Below the pieces are notes generated by a model. The model was given only the letters and a program-made list of their open reading frames with translations, searched no databases and had not been told where the DNA came from. The position numbers and the translations under genes were made by a program. Below are positions 6,757 through 15,907 of a stretch of DNA of 64,000 nucleotides, in pieces; position 1 is the first letter of the stretch, and every line of letters starts with the position of its first letter. Origin of the DNA: Methanobrevibacter thaueri (GTDB lineage: Archaea; Methanobacteriota; Methanobacteria; Methanobacteriales; Methanobacteriaceae); contig NZ_SUTJ01000002.1 of assembly GCF_015062915.1 (NCBI RefSeq), positions 189,315-253,314 on the forward strand, read 5' to 3'.

Positions 6757-9366
6757 TTATTTATTTTTCACCTTTATAACCTGATAAACACTATTTTTAA
6801 TAATATTATGCATTGTTTGTTCCTCTAAACTTAATGAATCATAATTTAATGAGAAATCATCTACAATAATATTTTTCATGATTGCTTTTAAATTTCTTCC
6901 CATTGCAATGTGCATTGACTTAATCTTTCTAAATTCATCACCCATAATATCTATATTATCTCGTAAAAAATCATCATCCATAACTTTTGAAAGGTAAACT
7001 AAATCATTTTGATAATCTCTTGGAGAGATATTCTTACCTTTAATCCAATTTCTAATTGTTTGGATTCCCATTTTGCCCCCTTCTTTTTTATATAACTCAT
7101 GGAACTCATCAAAAGACAAATTATTGTCTTCAACGAAAATGGAAAGTTTATCCTTCCAATAGTCCGCAAGATGTTTATCTATATTTTCCTCTAATTTGAA
7201 AACTTCAATAAATAAATCAAAGAAAGAAACCCTTTCATTATCTAAAATAATTACATAATCTCCCTTAGATAAATTTTCAGCTTTTATCTCAAATGCATCT
7301 TCTAATGCACCATAATCTTTAAAATGAAGATATTTATTTCTAGCTGGAACTACCTTCTTAATATGTTCATTGGTATTTTGAGTTAGTAATTCTAGCTCAA
7401 CAGTTTTTAAATTATCATATTGAGGAGAAGAACTGGAAATATTACTTGAAATATTTGGAGTGGACTGATAATTTGAAATCCTTTTTTCAATATTTTTAAT
7501 TATTTTCAGATAATCATCATAACTTTCCGTTTCATCATCTTCTTCATAACCATCGTCACCAACAGTTACTGTTGATACAGGTTTTTCAATAGGATCTTCA
7601 GGAATATCTTCTTTTTCAAGCCGTTTTAAATAATTTTTTACAAAAGCATTGTCTTTACTAATTCCAAGATAATCATATAACTCTAAGAAATAATCCATAA
7701 CTTTAGTTTCATCCTTTATGGAAGGGTTTTCAATTGATTCTACCTGATATTCAATATTTTTTCGGTTATATCCATCATAGTTTAAAATAAAAATTTTTGA
7801 ATAATCCTTGTATAATTCAGATAAGAATCTTGGTGGTACAAAACCTGGCAATAATAAATTAAAATTAGAGGAATCAGAATATTCCCTAATTAAATTACCC
7901 ATAAATTTTACTTCCACATCTGGAAAATCTTTTAAATAATGATTTAAAATACTTGGTTCAGTATTATAAAAAGTTCCAATAATTACATTATTATTATTGC
8001 CAAAATATTTCTCTTTATTTTTAATTATTTCAATTATTCTAAAATCTTTACCAATTTTATTATATGAATTCGGTTCCATAACCCTTTTCCTTTTCGAAAG
8101 TTCATTATAAAATTGACTTAAAAATGAGAGATACCTTTTTAAATAAATTCTATTATGAGAAGATTCATATTGTAAGCTTGAATCGAATAAATCAATAAAT
8201 TGAGGGACTGTTACGTATGAAAATGAATTTTGATATCTAACTTGAAATTTTAAGAAAGAAGGATTAATTGTTAAGTTTGGCAAATCCAAAAAGAGTTTTT
8301 GGGCATTGTAATACAATGAATTTACTCCAATTTCATCCTCATTGATAAACTCTGTAAGCTTTCTGGCACTGTATGAGAAATAATCTAAGTTTCCTTTATC
8401 CAATTTAAAATCATCTAAAATAATTTTAGAATCATAATTGTAGTCATTTTGATCATCAAGGTTATATCTATTAACAATATGGAGATTATCAATGTTTTCA
8501 TAATAATCTAATGAAGATTCGATTAGAATATCATTGTTTTTAATAACCCCTCCATTAAATGAAATTACTTTAGCTTTAGTTAATTCTTTAATATAGTCTA
8601 AATACTGTAAGTCATGACTTGAAAAATGAAATATAATCTTAATATCGGAAGAAACGTTTTCATTTAACCATTTTACGAAAAATTCTGCATTATGTTTAGA
8701 ACTAAAATATTTATCCGCATTTTCAAAAATTATACAACCAATATCCAAATCAATATTATTATTAATATTCTCATCATTTAATTCATTATTATCAATAGAT
8801 ATGCGATTAATGGTATTAGTGAGACTTGTTAAACTAGAACTTCCCATTAAAACAATTTTAGGTTTGTTTTTATCTCCTAAAATAGTATTTAAATTTTGAT
8901 TTAAATGTTGTTTATAAGCTGCATTAGCATGAGGGAGGAAAAACTTGTAGGCCACTTCACCTTTATTTTTAAGATAACCCATAGAACAATTTTCATAAAG
9001 ATTGGCACTGTTATTCCATTGGTTTACCATACTCAATAAATAAAAATTATCATTGTGGATTCTAATTAAATCATTTTTATTAGCCATATTTCCTGCTGTA
9101 AATACCAGAACACTTTTAGATTTCATTTCAGCAAAGATATATGAAATTAATGGAATAGGCTTTAAAATTTTTTTAGGAAAGTTAATAATTAAATTTTCAT
9201 CCGAATCAAATATTTTAACTATTGAATTTAACAGTAAGTTAGTGACAGGACTCAAAACATCCTCTGTTGAATCACGGCGATTTACTAAATAAGATTGCCT
9301 ATGATCATCTTTATTATTTGATCTTGCAACAATCGAATAATCAAATATGTCTCTCCATTGTTCCAT
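6757..9366 (-). CDS. drmE: DrmE-like protein of a DISARM-type system
   Basis: An 869-aa protein. The N-terminal two thirds have alternating hydrophobic strands and helices without an obvious catalytic motif. A disordered acidic and Asn/Ser-rich linker follows (residues of about 610-665). The C-terminal 150 residues contain a helix-turn-helix-like segment (GIQTIRNWIKGKNISPRDYQ) followed by helices (RKIKSMHIAMGRNL), the pattern I associate with the C-terminal domain of DrmE, the class 2 DISARM protein of unknown activity. ATG at 9366 follows GAGG. Its place directly after DrmA and DrmB homologues supports the call. Identity is inferred, not tested by search. Confidence 0.6.
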   Translation of the reverse strand: MEQWRDIFDYSIVARSNNKDDHRQSYLVNRRDSTEDVLSPVTNLLLNSIVKIFDSDENLIINFPKKILKPIPLISYIFAEMKSKSVLVFTAGNMANKNDLIRIHNDNFYLLSMVNQWNNSANLYENCSMGYLKNKGEVAYKFFLPHANAAYKQHLNQNLNTILGDKNKPKIVLMGSSSLTSLTNTINRISIDNNELNDENINNNIDLDIGCIIFENADKYFSSKHNAEFFVKWLNENVSSDIKIIFHFSSHDLQYLDYIKELTKAKVISFNGGVIKNNDILIESSLDYYENIDNLHIVNRYNLDDQNDYNYDSKIILDDFKLDKGNLDYFSYSARKLTEFINEDEIGVNSLYYNAQKLFLDLPNLTINPSFLKFQVRYQNSFSYVTVPQFIDLFDSSLQYESSHNRIYLKRYLSFLSQFYNELSKRKRVMEPNSYNKIGKDFRIIEIIKNKEKYFGNNNNVIIGTFYNTEPSILNHYLKDFPDVEVKFMGNLIREYSDSSNFNLLLPGFVPPRFLSELYKDYSKIFILNYDGYNRKNIEYQVESIENPSIKDETKVMDYFLELYDYLGISKDNAFVKNYLKRLEKEDIPEDPIEKPVSTVTVGDDGYEEDDETESYDDYLKIIKNIEKRISNYQSTPNISSNISSSSPQYDNLKTVELELLTQNTNEHIKKVVPARNKYLHFKDYGALEDAFEIKAENLSKGDYVIILDNERVSFFDLFIEVFKLEENIDKHLADYWKDKLSIFVEDNNLSFDEFHELYKKEGGKMGIQTIRNWIKGKNISPRDYQNDLVYLSKVMDDDFLRDNIDIMGDEFRKIKSMHIAMGRNLKAIMKNIIVDDFSLNYDSLSLEEQTMHNIIKNSVYQVIKVKNK

Positions 9367-9383
9367 GAACAAAACCTCAAAAA

Positions 9384-11192
9384 TTATTTCCAGTAACCTT
9401 TTTTAAATCTATTTTCACCTAAAAATACATCTCTATCCAAGAAGTTATTGAAATGAGAACATACATATTCTGGAAGATATACGCAAGAAAAGCATGCCCC
9501 ATGTTCATCAATACATGTTGGATCAAATACACAATCATTTACTTCCAATTTTACATTGTTAAACCACTCAAATAAAGAATTTTCAAAAACAAAAGAAAAT
9601 CCTCCAATATTAATATTAGATGTTGAATAGATTAAGAATGAACCCGCTTTTGGAAATAGCAATTCACCACAGGAATCGGAATTCAAACCGGTGTATAATG
9701 AAGACCTGTTTATCAAAATGTGTGCAAATGTATGTATTAATGTTTTTAAGTTTTCAAATTCCTCACTTGACTCATCTAGTTCAAATAAAAATTGTTGAGC
9801 AGATATGTTTGGAGATCGAGTTTTATCAGAATTAGCAAAAATCCAATCAACTAATCTCTCTTTATCTAAATCAAACATGATTCCTTCAGTCTCAAATGGG
9901 AAAGATAACGCTTCAAATTTATCTTTATCTTTATAACTTTTCCAATGCGGCTCAAAATGAGGTGCAAGAGAATCTTCTGAATTATTAATTCCTTTAATCA
10001 CACCAATTGAAGAAGAAATCATATGAATATCTGGAATATAAGTTACTTCTTCAATTCCAATGTCTTTCTTAAAATCAAAGAATTTCTTTAATTGTTCCCC
10101 ATCATCTTTAATAATGTCATAATAATTAATATTTTTAGTATCTTCCTCTTCAGAAAATCTTTCTTTTAAAATGAAATAGTCATTTAGTTCAGAATATGAA
10201 AAATCGTATTCTTCTTTAAGTTCCTCAATATCATTTTTAACTTTTTCACCTGTTTCAAATATTTTTTCTGTGCAAAAACCTCGCCTAATGGCCTTTTTCC
10301 TATCTTTTTCAGTTGGATACTCCTCTAATTTTGACAAATAAGTAATAATATCATCAATAATCTCTTCATCAGTTAAATCTTCCTCTTCATCAAAATATTT
10401 ATCCCAATAATGAAGGTAGGCTCCAAGCAATATAATATCAATATCTTTAGACTCTTGATAATCAGGAATGTCTATGCTTGTTTTGACTATTGATCTAAAA
10501 ATTCCCCCTTGGTTCACGTTGATAGGCCTTAATTTAGTAATATCTTTATCAGACAAGGAATGTTTACGGTGATTACAAAAATTCATCATATCCATTTCTG
10601 CGCCACATGCAGTACATCTTATTTTCCAAGTACCTGGGGCATTAATATCTTTTCTCATTAGTTTTAAATGCTCATGACCGTGTTCACTACAGTTGTGAAA
10701 AATTGATGTAATTTCGCCACAGGTTTCACAATAACCAACAAAAGGCACCTGAGTATAAGATCCGTCACATCCTGGAACTCTACATTTATTTACATCAAAT
10801 TTAGACCATTCCTCATCATTCTCAAATATTCTAAAATCATTACATTTCTCACAGCGAAATGTTTTCGGGAAAATTTCAAATAATCCTGAACTGGAATAAT
10901 CATTTTCATCAACCAAATAAAATCTTTCTATAAAGAAATTATTAATATCACTGTCGCTCAATCTAGTTAAATTCAAATCATGAACATTTATCCTGTCATT
11001 ATATAATGATTTAATTTCTTTGAATAGAATATCTTTCAACCTTTTTTCATTATAAATAGGCAAATCTGAATCAGCTTTATCCTTATTTAACCAAACAATT
11101 TTATTTGATAATTTTTCATTAATAAACATGGAATTATTAACAGCCCTAAACAATGCGCTGTAGGCTGCAAATGGAACTTTGAAATCCTCCAT
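9384..11192 (-). CDS. drmB: DrmB-like DUF1998 zinc protein
   Basis: A 602-aa protein matching DrmB, the DUF1998 partner of the DrmA helicase. Residues of about 135-215 hold cysteine pairs of zinc ribbons (CEKCNDF, CRVPGC, CETCGEI, CTACGAEM). The DUF1998 signature is near the end: TFAHILINRSSLYTGL, GSFLIYSTSN, then CVFDPTCIDEHGACFSCVYL with clustered cysteines. In bacterial DISARM a DrmAB complex acts on incoming DNA. The ATG at 11192 lies inside the end of drmA and is preceded by GGAGGGTGAT, which argues for tight translational coupling and for this start over the GTG at 11201. Confidence 0.8.
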   Translation of the reverse strand: MEDFKVPFAAYSALFRAVNNSMFINEKLSNKIVWLNKDKADSDLPIYNEKRLKDILFKEIKSLYNDRINVHDLNLTRLSDSDINNFFIERFYLVDENDYSSSGLFEIFPKTFRCEKCNDFRIFENDEEWSKFDVNKCRVPGCDGSYTQVPFVGYCETCGEITSIFHNCSEHGHEHLKLMRKDINAPGTWKIRCTACGAEMDMMNFCNHRKHSLSDKDITKLRPINVNQGGIFRSIVKTSIDIPDYQESKDIDIILLGAYLHYWDKYFDEEEDLTDEEIIDDIITYLSKLEEYPTEKDRKKAIRRGFCTEKIFETGEKVKNDIEELKEEYDFSYSELNDYFILKERFSEEEDTKNINYYDIIKDDGEQLKKFFDFKKDIGIEEVTYIPDIHMISSSIGVIKGINNSEDSLAPHFEPHWKSYKDKDKFEALSFPFETEGIMFDLDKERLVDWIFANSDKTRSPNISAQQFLFELDESSEEFENLKTLIHTFAHILINRSSLYTGLNSDSCGELLFPKAGSFLIYSTSNINIGGFSFVFENSLFEWFNNVKLEVNDCVFDPTCIDEHGACFSCVYLPEYVCSHFNNFLDRDVFLGENRFKKGYWK

Positions 11193-11193
11193 A

Positions 11194-14100
11194 TTAATCA
11201 CCCTCCAAACTCTTTCTAAATTCTAAATCCTTATTAACCGGCGAAAATACAAGGGAATCCTGAATACCCCTCATACCAAACTGTGTTTTATAATATTTAT
11301 TATCTTTTTGATCTTTTAAAGCTGATGGGAAATAATACATTTCACTACCAGTGTAATTAGCAAGGTATTCTATTCTATCTATTGTTTCTTGTTCGATAGT
11401 TTCATCAAAGAAATCTGCACCTAACATGTCTGAATTAGAAATATATGCTTCCTTAATGAAATTAATTAATAATCTTTTATTCATATCTTCAACAAATACC
11501 CTATTAAATTCTTCAACAGTATATAGAGGTTTTTCTAATAAATTAGACATGTAATTTAATACAGCCGCACAGAAAACTGATGTAAATGTTTGTTTAAACC
11601 CTAATTTAGTCCAACGAGAGAGAGGAACATTTTCAACTTTATCATCCAAAATTTCATGATATTCAGTGAAATTTTGATAGAAACTCACATCCCTAATTTT
11701 CATATAATCATACAATACAAAAACAATACCGAAATGTTTTCTACCGACTCTGCTTAATGCTTGGATATACTCTGAAGTATTTCTTGGCATTCCTTCAAAC
11801 GCCATTACATTCCATGTATCAACATCAACACCATGAGAAACAATACTTGTTGCACTGACCAAGGATAATTTATCCTTGTTTTCTTCTTTATCTTGGAAAG
11901 AAACAACATTATTAATTGTCTCTTTAATAGTATCTAAATTATCGTCCCCAGTTAGATTGTTTGATACTAAATCATAAGTAGATTTATAAGAATTAACCAA
12001 GTCTAAGATGTTATATGACATTTTGTGAACATCTTGCTTTCTATTATGATATGTTAATAAATTTTTATAATACGGTATAACTGTCAATAATTCTTTTAAA
12101 TCAAAATCATTATCCTCTGCAAAAGTGGATACATCACTTTCTACTTTTTTAATAAATTCTGAAATATATCTTAAAATAACCAGTAACAACATGTTCGAAT
12201 AGGCATTTTGTTTTAAACCTACAATTTGTCGTTGATTGATAATTTTTCCATTTTCTTCAGATTTTTCAAAAAAGAAATTTTTTCCTTTAGAATCTTCAAG
12301 AACTGGAGGAAATATTCTTGTTTCTTTATGATATAAATGTTTTATTTGAGTTTTAGCTCCTGTAACAGTTGCGGTCATTACAATATTTTTAAACTTAACC
12401 CCATCAGAAAACTCACTTTTCATTGATTCAATCAATGATTCAAAATGGGAGTCGATAGTTCCAAAACCTTCTCTTATCAAGTGCATTTCATCTTGAATAA
12501 TTAATGTAGGTCCGATGTTAAAATCAACTGGGAATTCAGTGCCCCGTTCATTACATGGTTGTCTAGGGCCAAATTTTACACCACATTTATCGTTATGAGG
12601 AATGAAACCATGCCCTTTTTTACATAAATCTAATTTACCGCCCAACAAATTCTTAAAACGACGGTTAGAATCAACAGCCGCCAATTTATCAACAGTTGAA
12701 ACAATGAAAGTTGGAAGAGTCCTATATATTTCATCATCGGAATAATATAATCTAAAAATACTATCACAATCATGACACTTATGAACAACTAAATATTGGT
12801 CTTCATCAATGTCTAAAAATACATCACCACCACATAATGGGCATTTTTCAATGATTTTACCTTTAATAAATTCATTTTTTTCTCGTTTAGACAATATTTG
12901 ATTAATGATTCTGAAATTATGACTAGGGAATTCATTTCCTTGTGAACCTACATAATATGCAATTGAAAATGGTTCACCACCAACATCATTATTCTTCCTA
13001 ACTTCTTCAGCATGAATAAAAACATTAGCTATCCGTTGTAATTGTTGTATAGACAACATTCTTAATGGGAATTTAGTTAAAGCAGAAACTCCAAACTCTT
13101 TTCCATTTAAACGGTCCCAAAATGCAGTGAATATTACAATACCAAAGTATGCTTCAGATTTACCCCCTCCAGTCATAACATGGAGTAATTCACAGACATC
13201 TCTTTGATAATCTGTTTCTACAATGTCTTTAATTTGCAGCACAATAAAAACAATTTGGAATAATCTCCAAGTAGGATATTTAGAATTATTCTCAAAAGTT
13301 TCATTCATTAAATAAAATGCTTTAGCTGCTTTAGGAGTAGTTCTTAATAAATTAATATTTTCATTGAATCGCTCTTTCATTTTTTCGAATTCATCTAACT
13401 CTTCACGATATATTGGGTCGTCAGATAAATTAGAATTAACCGCATTCTCATAAAATTCATTCATTTTTATGTAAATTTTATCTAATTCCAAAAATCCTCT
13501 TTCTGAAGAAAGCATTTTAAATGAAATATCTGCATAATCCACATCTGATTTTGGAGAAACCTTCACTTGATCAAAAGTAACGTAATTACTTGTTAGAATC
13601 GAATTTTTCTCATCGTCATATTTACCATGACAATTTAAACATCTTAAATCTCCATAATATTGTTTTAATTGATCATCATAAGTGTATTCATAATGAAATG
13701 GAGTTAACTTATTATCATTTAAATTAATTTTCATTATTGAGTTGAACACAGTCCTATCATAAAGATTATAAGAACTATCGTCTTTGGATAAATCAATAGT
13801 ATTATTTACTAAAAATAGTTCCAATAAAAAATATTCTTTATCGTCTTGGAAAAAAGTCCTAAGTTTAGGCTTAATATACATATTCCAAGAATATTTGAAA
13901 TCAAAAGTATCATCACGTAATTTATCTAAAAAAGTATTGAAATCATTTTCAGACTGTAACTCACTAGATGGAATTTTTCTTTCTGTTTTAAGAACATCAT
14001 TATCTTTTTTAATATCTTTAATTAAATCAGACAAATCTAACTCTATCTTCTCTGAATTTAATGGATTAATAGTCAAATTATTAATAGAAAAATCTTTTCT

Positions 14101-14454
14101 TTTCCATACCCTCTCAATAGGATAATTTTTTTTATTCCCCTGATCTTTAATACCTTCAATTTGCTGTTCAAATGATGGCAGTACTCTATAAAAAACAGAA
14201 AATGAAACATCAACATTAATTGGAGTAACATTATCCTCCAATAAACATTTTACAGAAATTGAATTCAATTCTTTTGAATTTTCAATAGAAATTTCTGATT
14301 CTGGAGATTTAGGCAATAACGCTCCAATTAAAATGTTTTTAGAAGGTAAAGAATGATGTTGTGTTATTTTAAAATCATCATGTGCCCCCAATAGTTTTTG
14401 AACTACATCATTTGAAAGAATTTTCCCAAATTTTTCATAAATTAATTCAGACAT
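11194..14454 (-). CDS. drmA: DrmA-like SF2 helicase of a DISARM-type system
   Basis: A 1086-aa superfamily 2 helicase. Walker A is near residue 428 (TGGGKSEAY), the DExH-type Walker B near 655 (IIQDEMHLI), motif III follows (MTATVTG), and motifs V and VI lie near residues 870-905 (SHGVDVDTWN, ALSRVGRK). A four-cysteine zinc module sits between the RecA lobes (CPLCGGDV, CHDCDS). This length and the Gly-rich Walker A fit DrmA, which unwinds or translocates on DNA in DISARM. The ATG has an AAGGGAG site. It is the first gene of the block that runs to 3879 and is separated from the methyltransferase by 130 bp of AT-rich DNA. Confidence 0.85.
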   Translation of the reverse strand: MSELIYEKFGKILSNDVVQKLLGAHDDFKITQHHSLPSKNILIGALLPKSPESEISIENSKELNSISVKCLLEDNVTPINVDVSFSVFYRVLPSFEQQIEGIKDQGNKKNYPIERVWKRKDFSINNLTINPLNSEKIELDLSDLIKDIKKDNDVLKTERKIPSSELQSENDFNTFLDKLRDDTFDFKYSWNMYIKPKLRTFFQDDKEYFLLELFLVNNTIDLSKDDSSYNLYDRTVFNSIMKINLNDNKLTPFHYEYTYDDQLKQYYGDLRCLNCHGKYDDEKNSILTSNYVTFDQVKVSPKSDVDYADISFKMLSSERGFLELDKIYIKMNEFYENAVNSNLSDDPIYREELDEFEKMKERFNENINLLRTTPKAAKAFYLMNETFENNSKYPTWRLFQIVFIVLQIKDIVETDYQRDVCELLHVMTGGGKSEAYFGIVIFTAFWDRLNGKEFGVSALTKFPLRMLSIQQLQRIANVFIHAEEVRKNNDVGGEPFSIAYYVGSQGNEFPSHNFRIINQILSKREKNEFIKGKIIEKCPLCGGDVFLDIDEDQYLVVHKCHDCDSIFRLYYSDDEIYRTLPTFIVSTVDKLAAVDSNRRFKNLLGGKLDLCKKGHGFIPHNDKCGVKFGPRQPCNERGTEFPVDFNIGPTLIIQDEMHLIREGFGTIDSHFESLIESMKSEFSDGVKFKNIVMTATVTGAKTQIKHLYHKETRIFPPVLEDSKGKNFFFEKSEENGKIINQRQIVGLKQNAYSNMLLLVILRYISEFIKKVESDVSTFAEDNDFDLKELLTVIPYYKNLLTYHNRKQDVHKMSYNILDLVNSYKSTYDLVSNNLTGDDNLDTIKETINNVVSFQDKEENKDKLSLVSATSIVSHGVDVDTWNVMAFEGMPRNTSEYIQALSRVGRKHFGIVFVLYDYMKIRDVSFYQNFTEYHEILDDKVENVPLSRWTKLGFKQTFTSVFCAAVLNYMSNLLEKPLYTVEEFNRVFVEDMNKRLLINFIKEAYISNSDMLGADFFDETIEQETIDRIEYLANYTGSEMYYFPSALKDQKDNKYYKTQFGMRGIQDSLVFSPVNKDLEFRKSLEGD

Positions 14455-14584
14455 GGCAACTCCCTTTTAAGTTCAATAATATCAATATTGTATATTATTT
14501 ATGTTTAAATTAATATATAATATTAAATAAAAAAAAGTAATTTACATTAAAAATTCAGGAAATAAAAAAAATAATATTAATGAT
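14455..14584 (-). promoter_or_regulatory. Likely promoter of the drmA block
   Basis: 130 bp of almost pure A/T between the methyltransferase and drmA, with TTAATATATAATA-like stretches (about 14508-14525) suitable as TATA boxes. It means drmA and later genes could be transcribed separately from the methyltransferase, allowing methylation to be set up first. Confidence 0.35.
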
Positions 14585-15844
14585 TTAATTTTCATCCGCA
14601 ACAATTTTTTCAAGATAATGACCCAATTTTCCAACAACACCAACAACCAAAGCATTACCCATCATGAAAAATCTTCTACGTTCAGTCATAGCCTTTGATT
14701 CAATATTTGTCCAATTATCTGGAAACATTTGAATTCTTTCAGCTTCAACAGGAGTTAATGTTCTTAAATTACCTGAAACTTTATCTTTAACAACGTGAGA
14801 ACTTCTATTTGTAGTACTTTCACTTGTAAGCATGGTTCTTGCAGGAACATCTAACCTGTCTGGAAATGCTAATTGTCCCTCTGAAAAATAATATTTTTCG
14901 CCATTTGGCTTTGTTCTCTCAATTTTTTTAGATCCTTTTAGAAATTCCCATTTTTCAAGTTTCTCATCTAAAAGGTAATATTTTTCATCAACTTCATTTG
15001 TTTCAAGAACATCACCTAAAGTAGTGATATTTTTACATTGGACTGCTTCTACTTTAAATGTATCAATTGCCCCATCAATCATACATCCTGCATTAAAGAA
15101 ATGGAAATCAAATTCATCACTAATATAAACAATATCCTCATAATTTTTTGAAGAAATATCAGAGTGTCCCTCATCTAAATGTGTTTGTTTAATTGGAAAA
15201 TTAACTGCAAATATCCCTTTACTATGGATAATTTGTTCAGATGACATTTGAACGATATTTTTATAGTAATTGGTAGATTTATGATAAGCAAATATGAAAA
15301 CTCTTCTTCTCTTTTGAGGAAATCCATATTCTGCCGCATTAATTACTCTCCATTCAACCGCATAACCATTGTCCATAAAGGTTCGTAACATTATACCAAA
15401 GTCACGACCTCTTTGTGTTGAAGGTGATCTAAGCAATCTATCAACATTTTCAAGTAAAACAAAAGGGGGTTGTTTTGCTTCTAAAACTTCAGCAATTTCC
15501 CACCACAAAACACCTTTTTTACCTTCAATTCCTTTTTCATTTGAAAGTGATCGAGCAACTGAATAATCCTGACATGGGAAACCACCCACTAAAACTGTAT
15601 GATTTGGAATTGTGGTTTTATCTATTTTACCAATATCCTGACAAACATGATTGTCTGATTTCCCAAATCTTTCGCAGTAACAATCAAAAGCGGCTTGTGT
15701 TTTAGTAGAAGGCTCCCATTGATTTGCCCATATAAACTTCCAATTTTCTTTTTCAGTGACGTTATTTCCATCAAATTCAACATCATTGAATCCACAACGG
15801 AACCCACCAACACCCGCAAATAATTCAACAACAGTTTTGTCCAT
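14585..15844 (-). CDS. DNA (cytosine-5) methyltransferase
   Basis: A 419-aa C5-cytosine methyltransferase with all main motifs in order: I (VELFAGVGGF), IV with catalytic Cys91 (GGFPCQDYS), VI (LLENVDRLL, 131-139), VIII (QKRRRVFIF), a target-recognition region of about 150 residues, IX (TLTPVEAERIQMFPDNW) and X (MMGNALVVG). It protects host DNA. Two partners are adjacent: the DISARM-like block downstream, where such an enzyme is DrmMII, and a divergent Sau3AI-type endonuclease whose known relatives pair with a 5mC methyltransferase acting at GATC. Which system owns it, or whether both do, cannot be decided from motifs; the target site is unknown. Confidence 0.9.
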   Translation of the reverse strand: MDKTVVELFAGVGGFRCGFNDVEFDGNNVTEKENWKFIWANQWEPSTKTQAAFDCYCERFGKSDNHVCQDIGKIDKTTIPNHTVLVGGFPCQDYSVARSLSNEKGIEGKKGVLWWEIAEVLEAKQPPFVLLENVDRLLRSPSTQRGRDFGIMLRTFMDNGYAVEWRVINAAEYGFPQKRRRVFIFAYHKSTNYYKNIVQMSSEQIIHSKGIFAVNFPIKQTHLDEGHSDISSKNYEDIVYISDEFDFHFFNAGCMIDGAIDTFKVEAVQCKNITTLGDVLETNEVDEKYYLLDEKLEKWEFLKGSKKIERTKPNGEKYYFSEGQLAFPDRLDVPARTMLTSESTTNRSSHVVKDKVSGNLRTLTPVEAERIQMFPDNWTNIESKAMTERRRFFMMGNALVVGVVGKLGHYLEKIVADEN

Positions 15845-15907
15845 AACAATTTCTCCAGTATATTATATATTGTTCCATTAATATATTAATAATTAATTAG
15901 AGAGCAA
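15845..15907. promoter_or_regulatory. Divergent promoter, methyltransferase and endonuclease
   Basis: Only 63 bp separate the two start codons. It is AT-rich and holds TATTATATATTG near 15862, readable as a TATA element on either strand. The compact divergent layout would tie expression of modification and restriction genes together. Confidence 0.4.
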
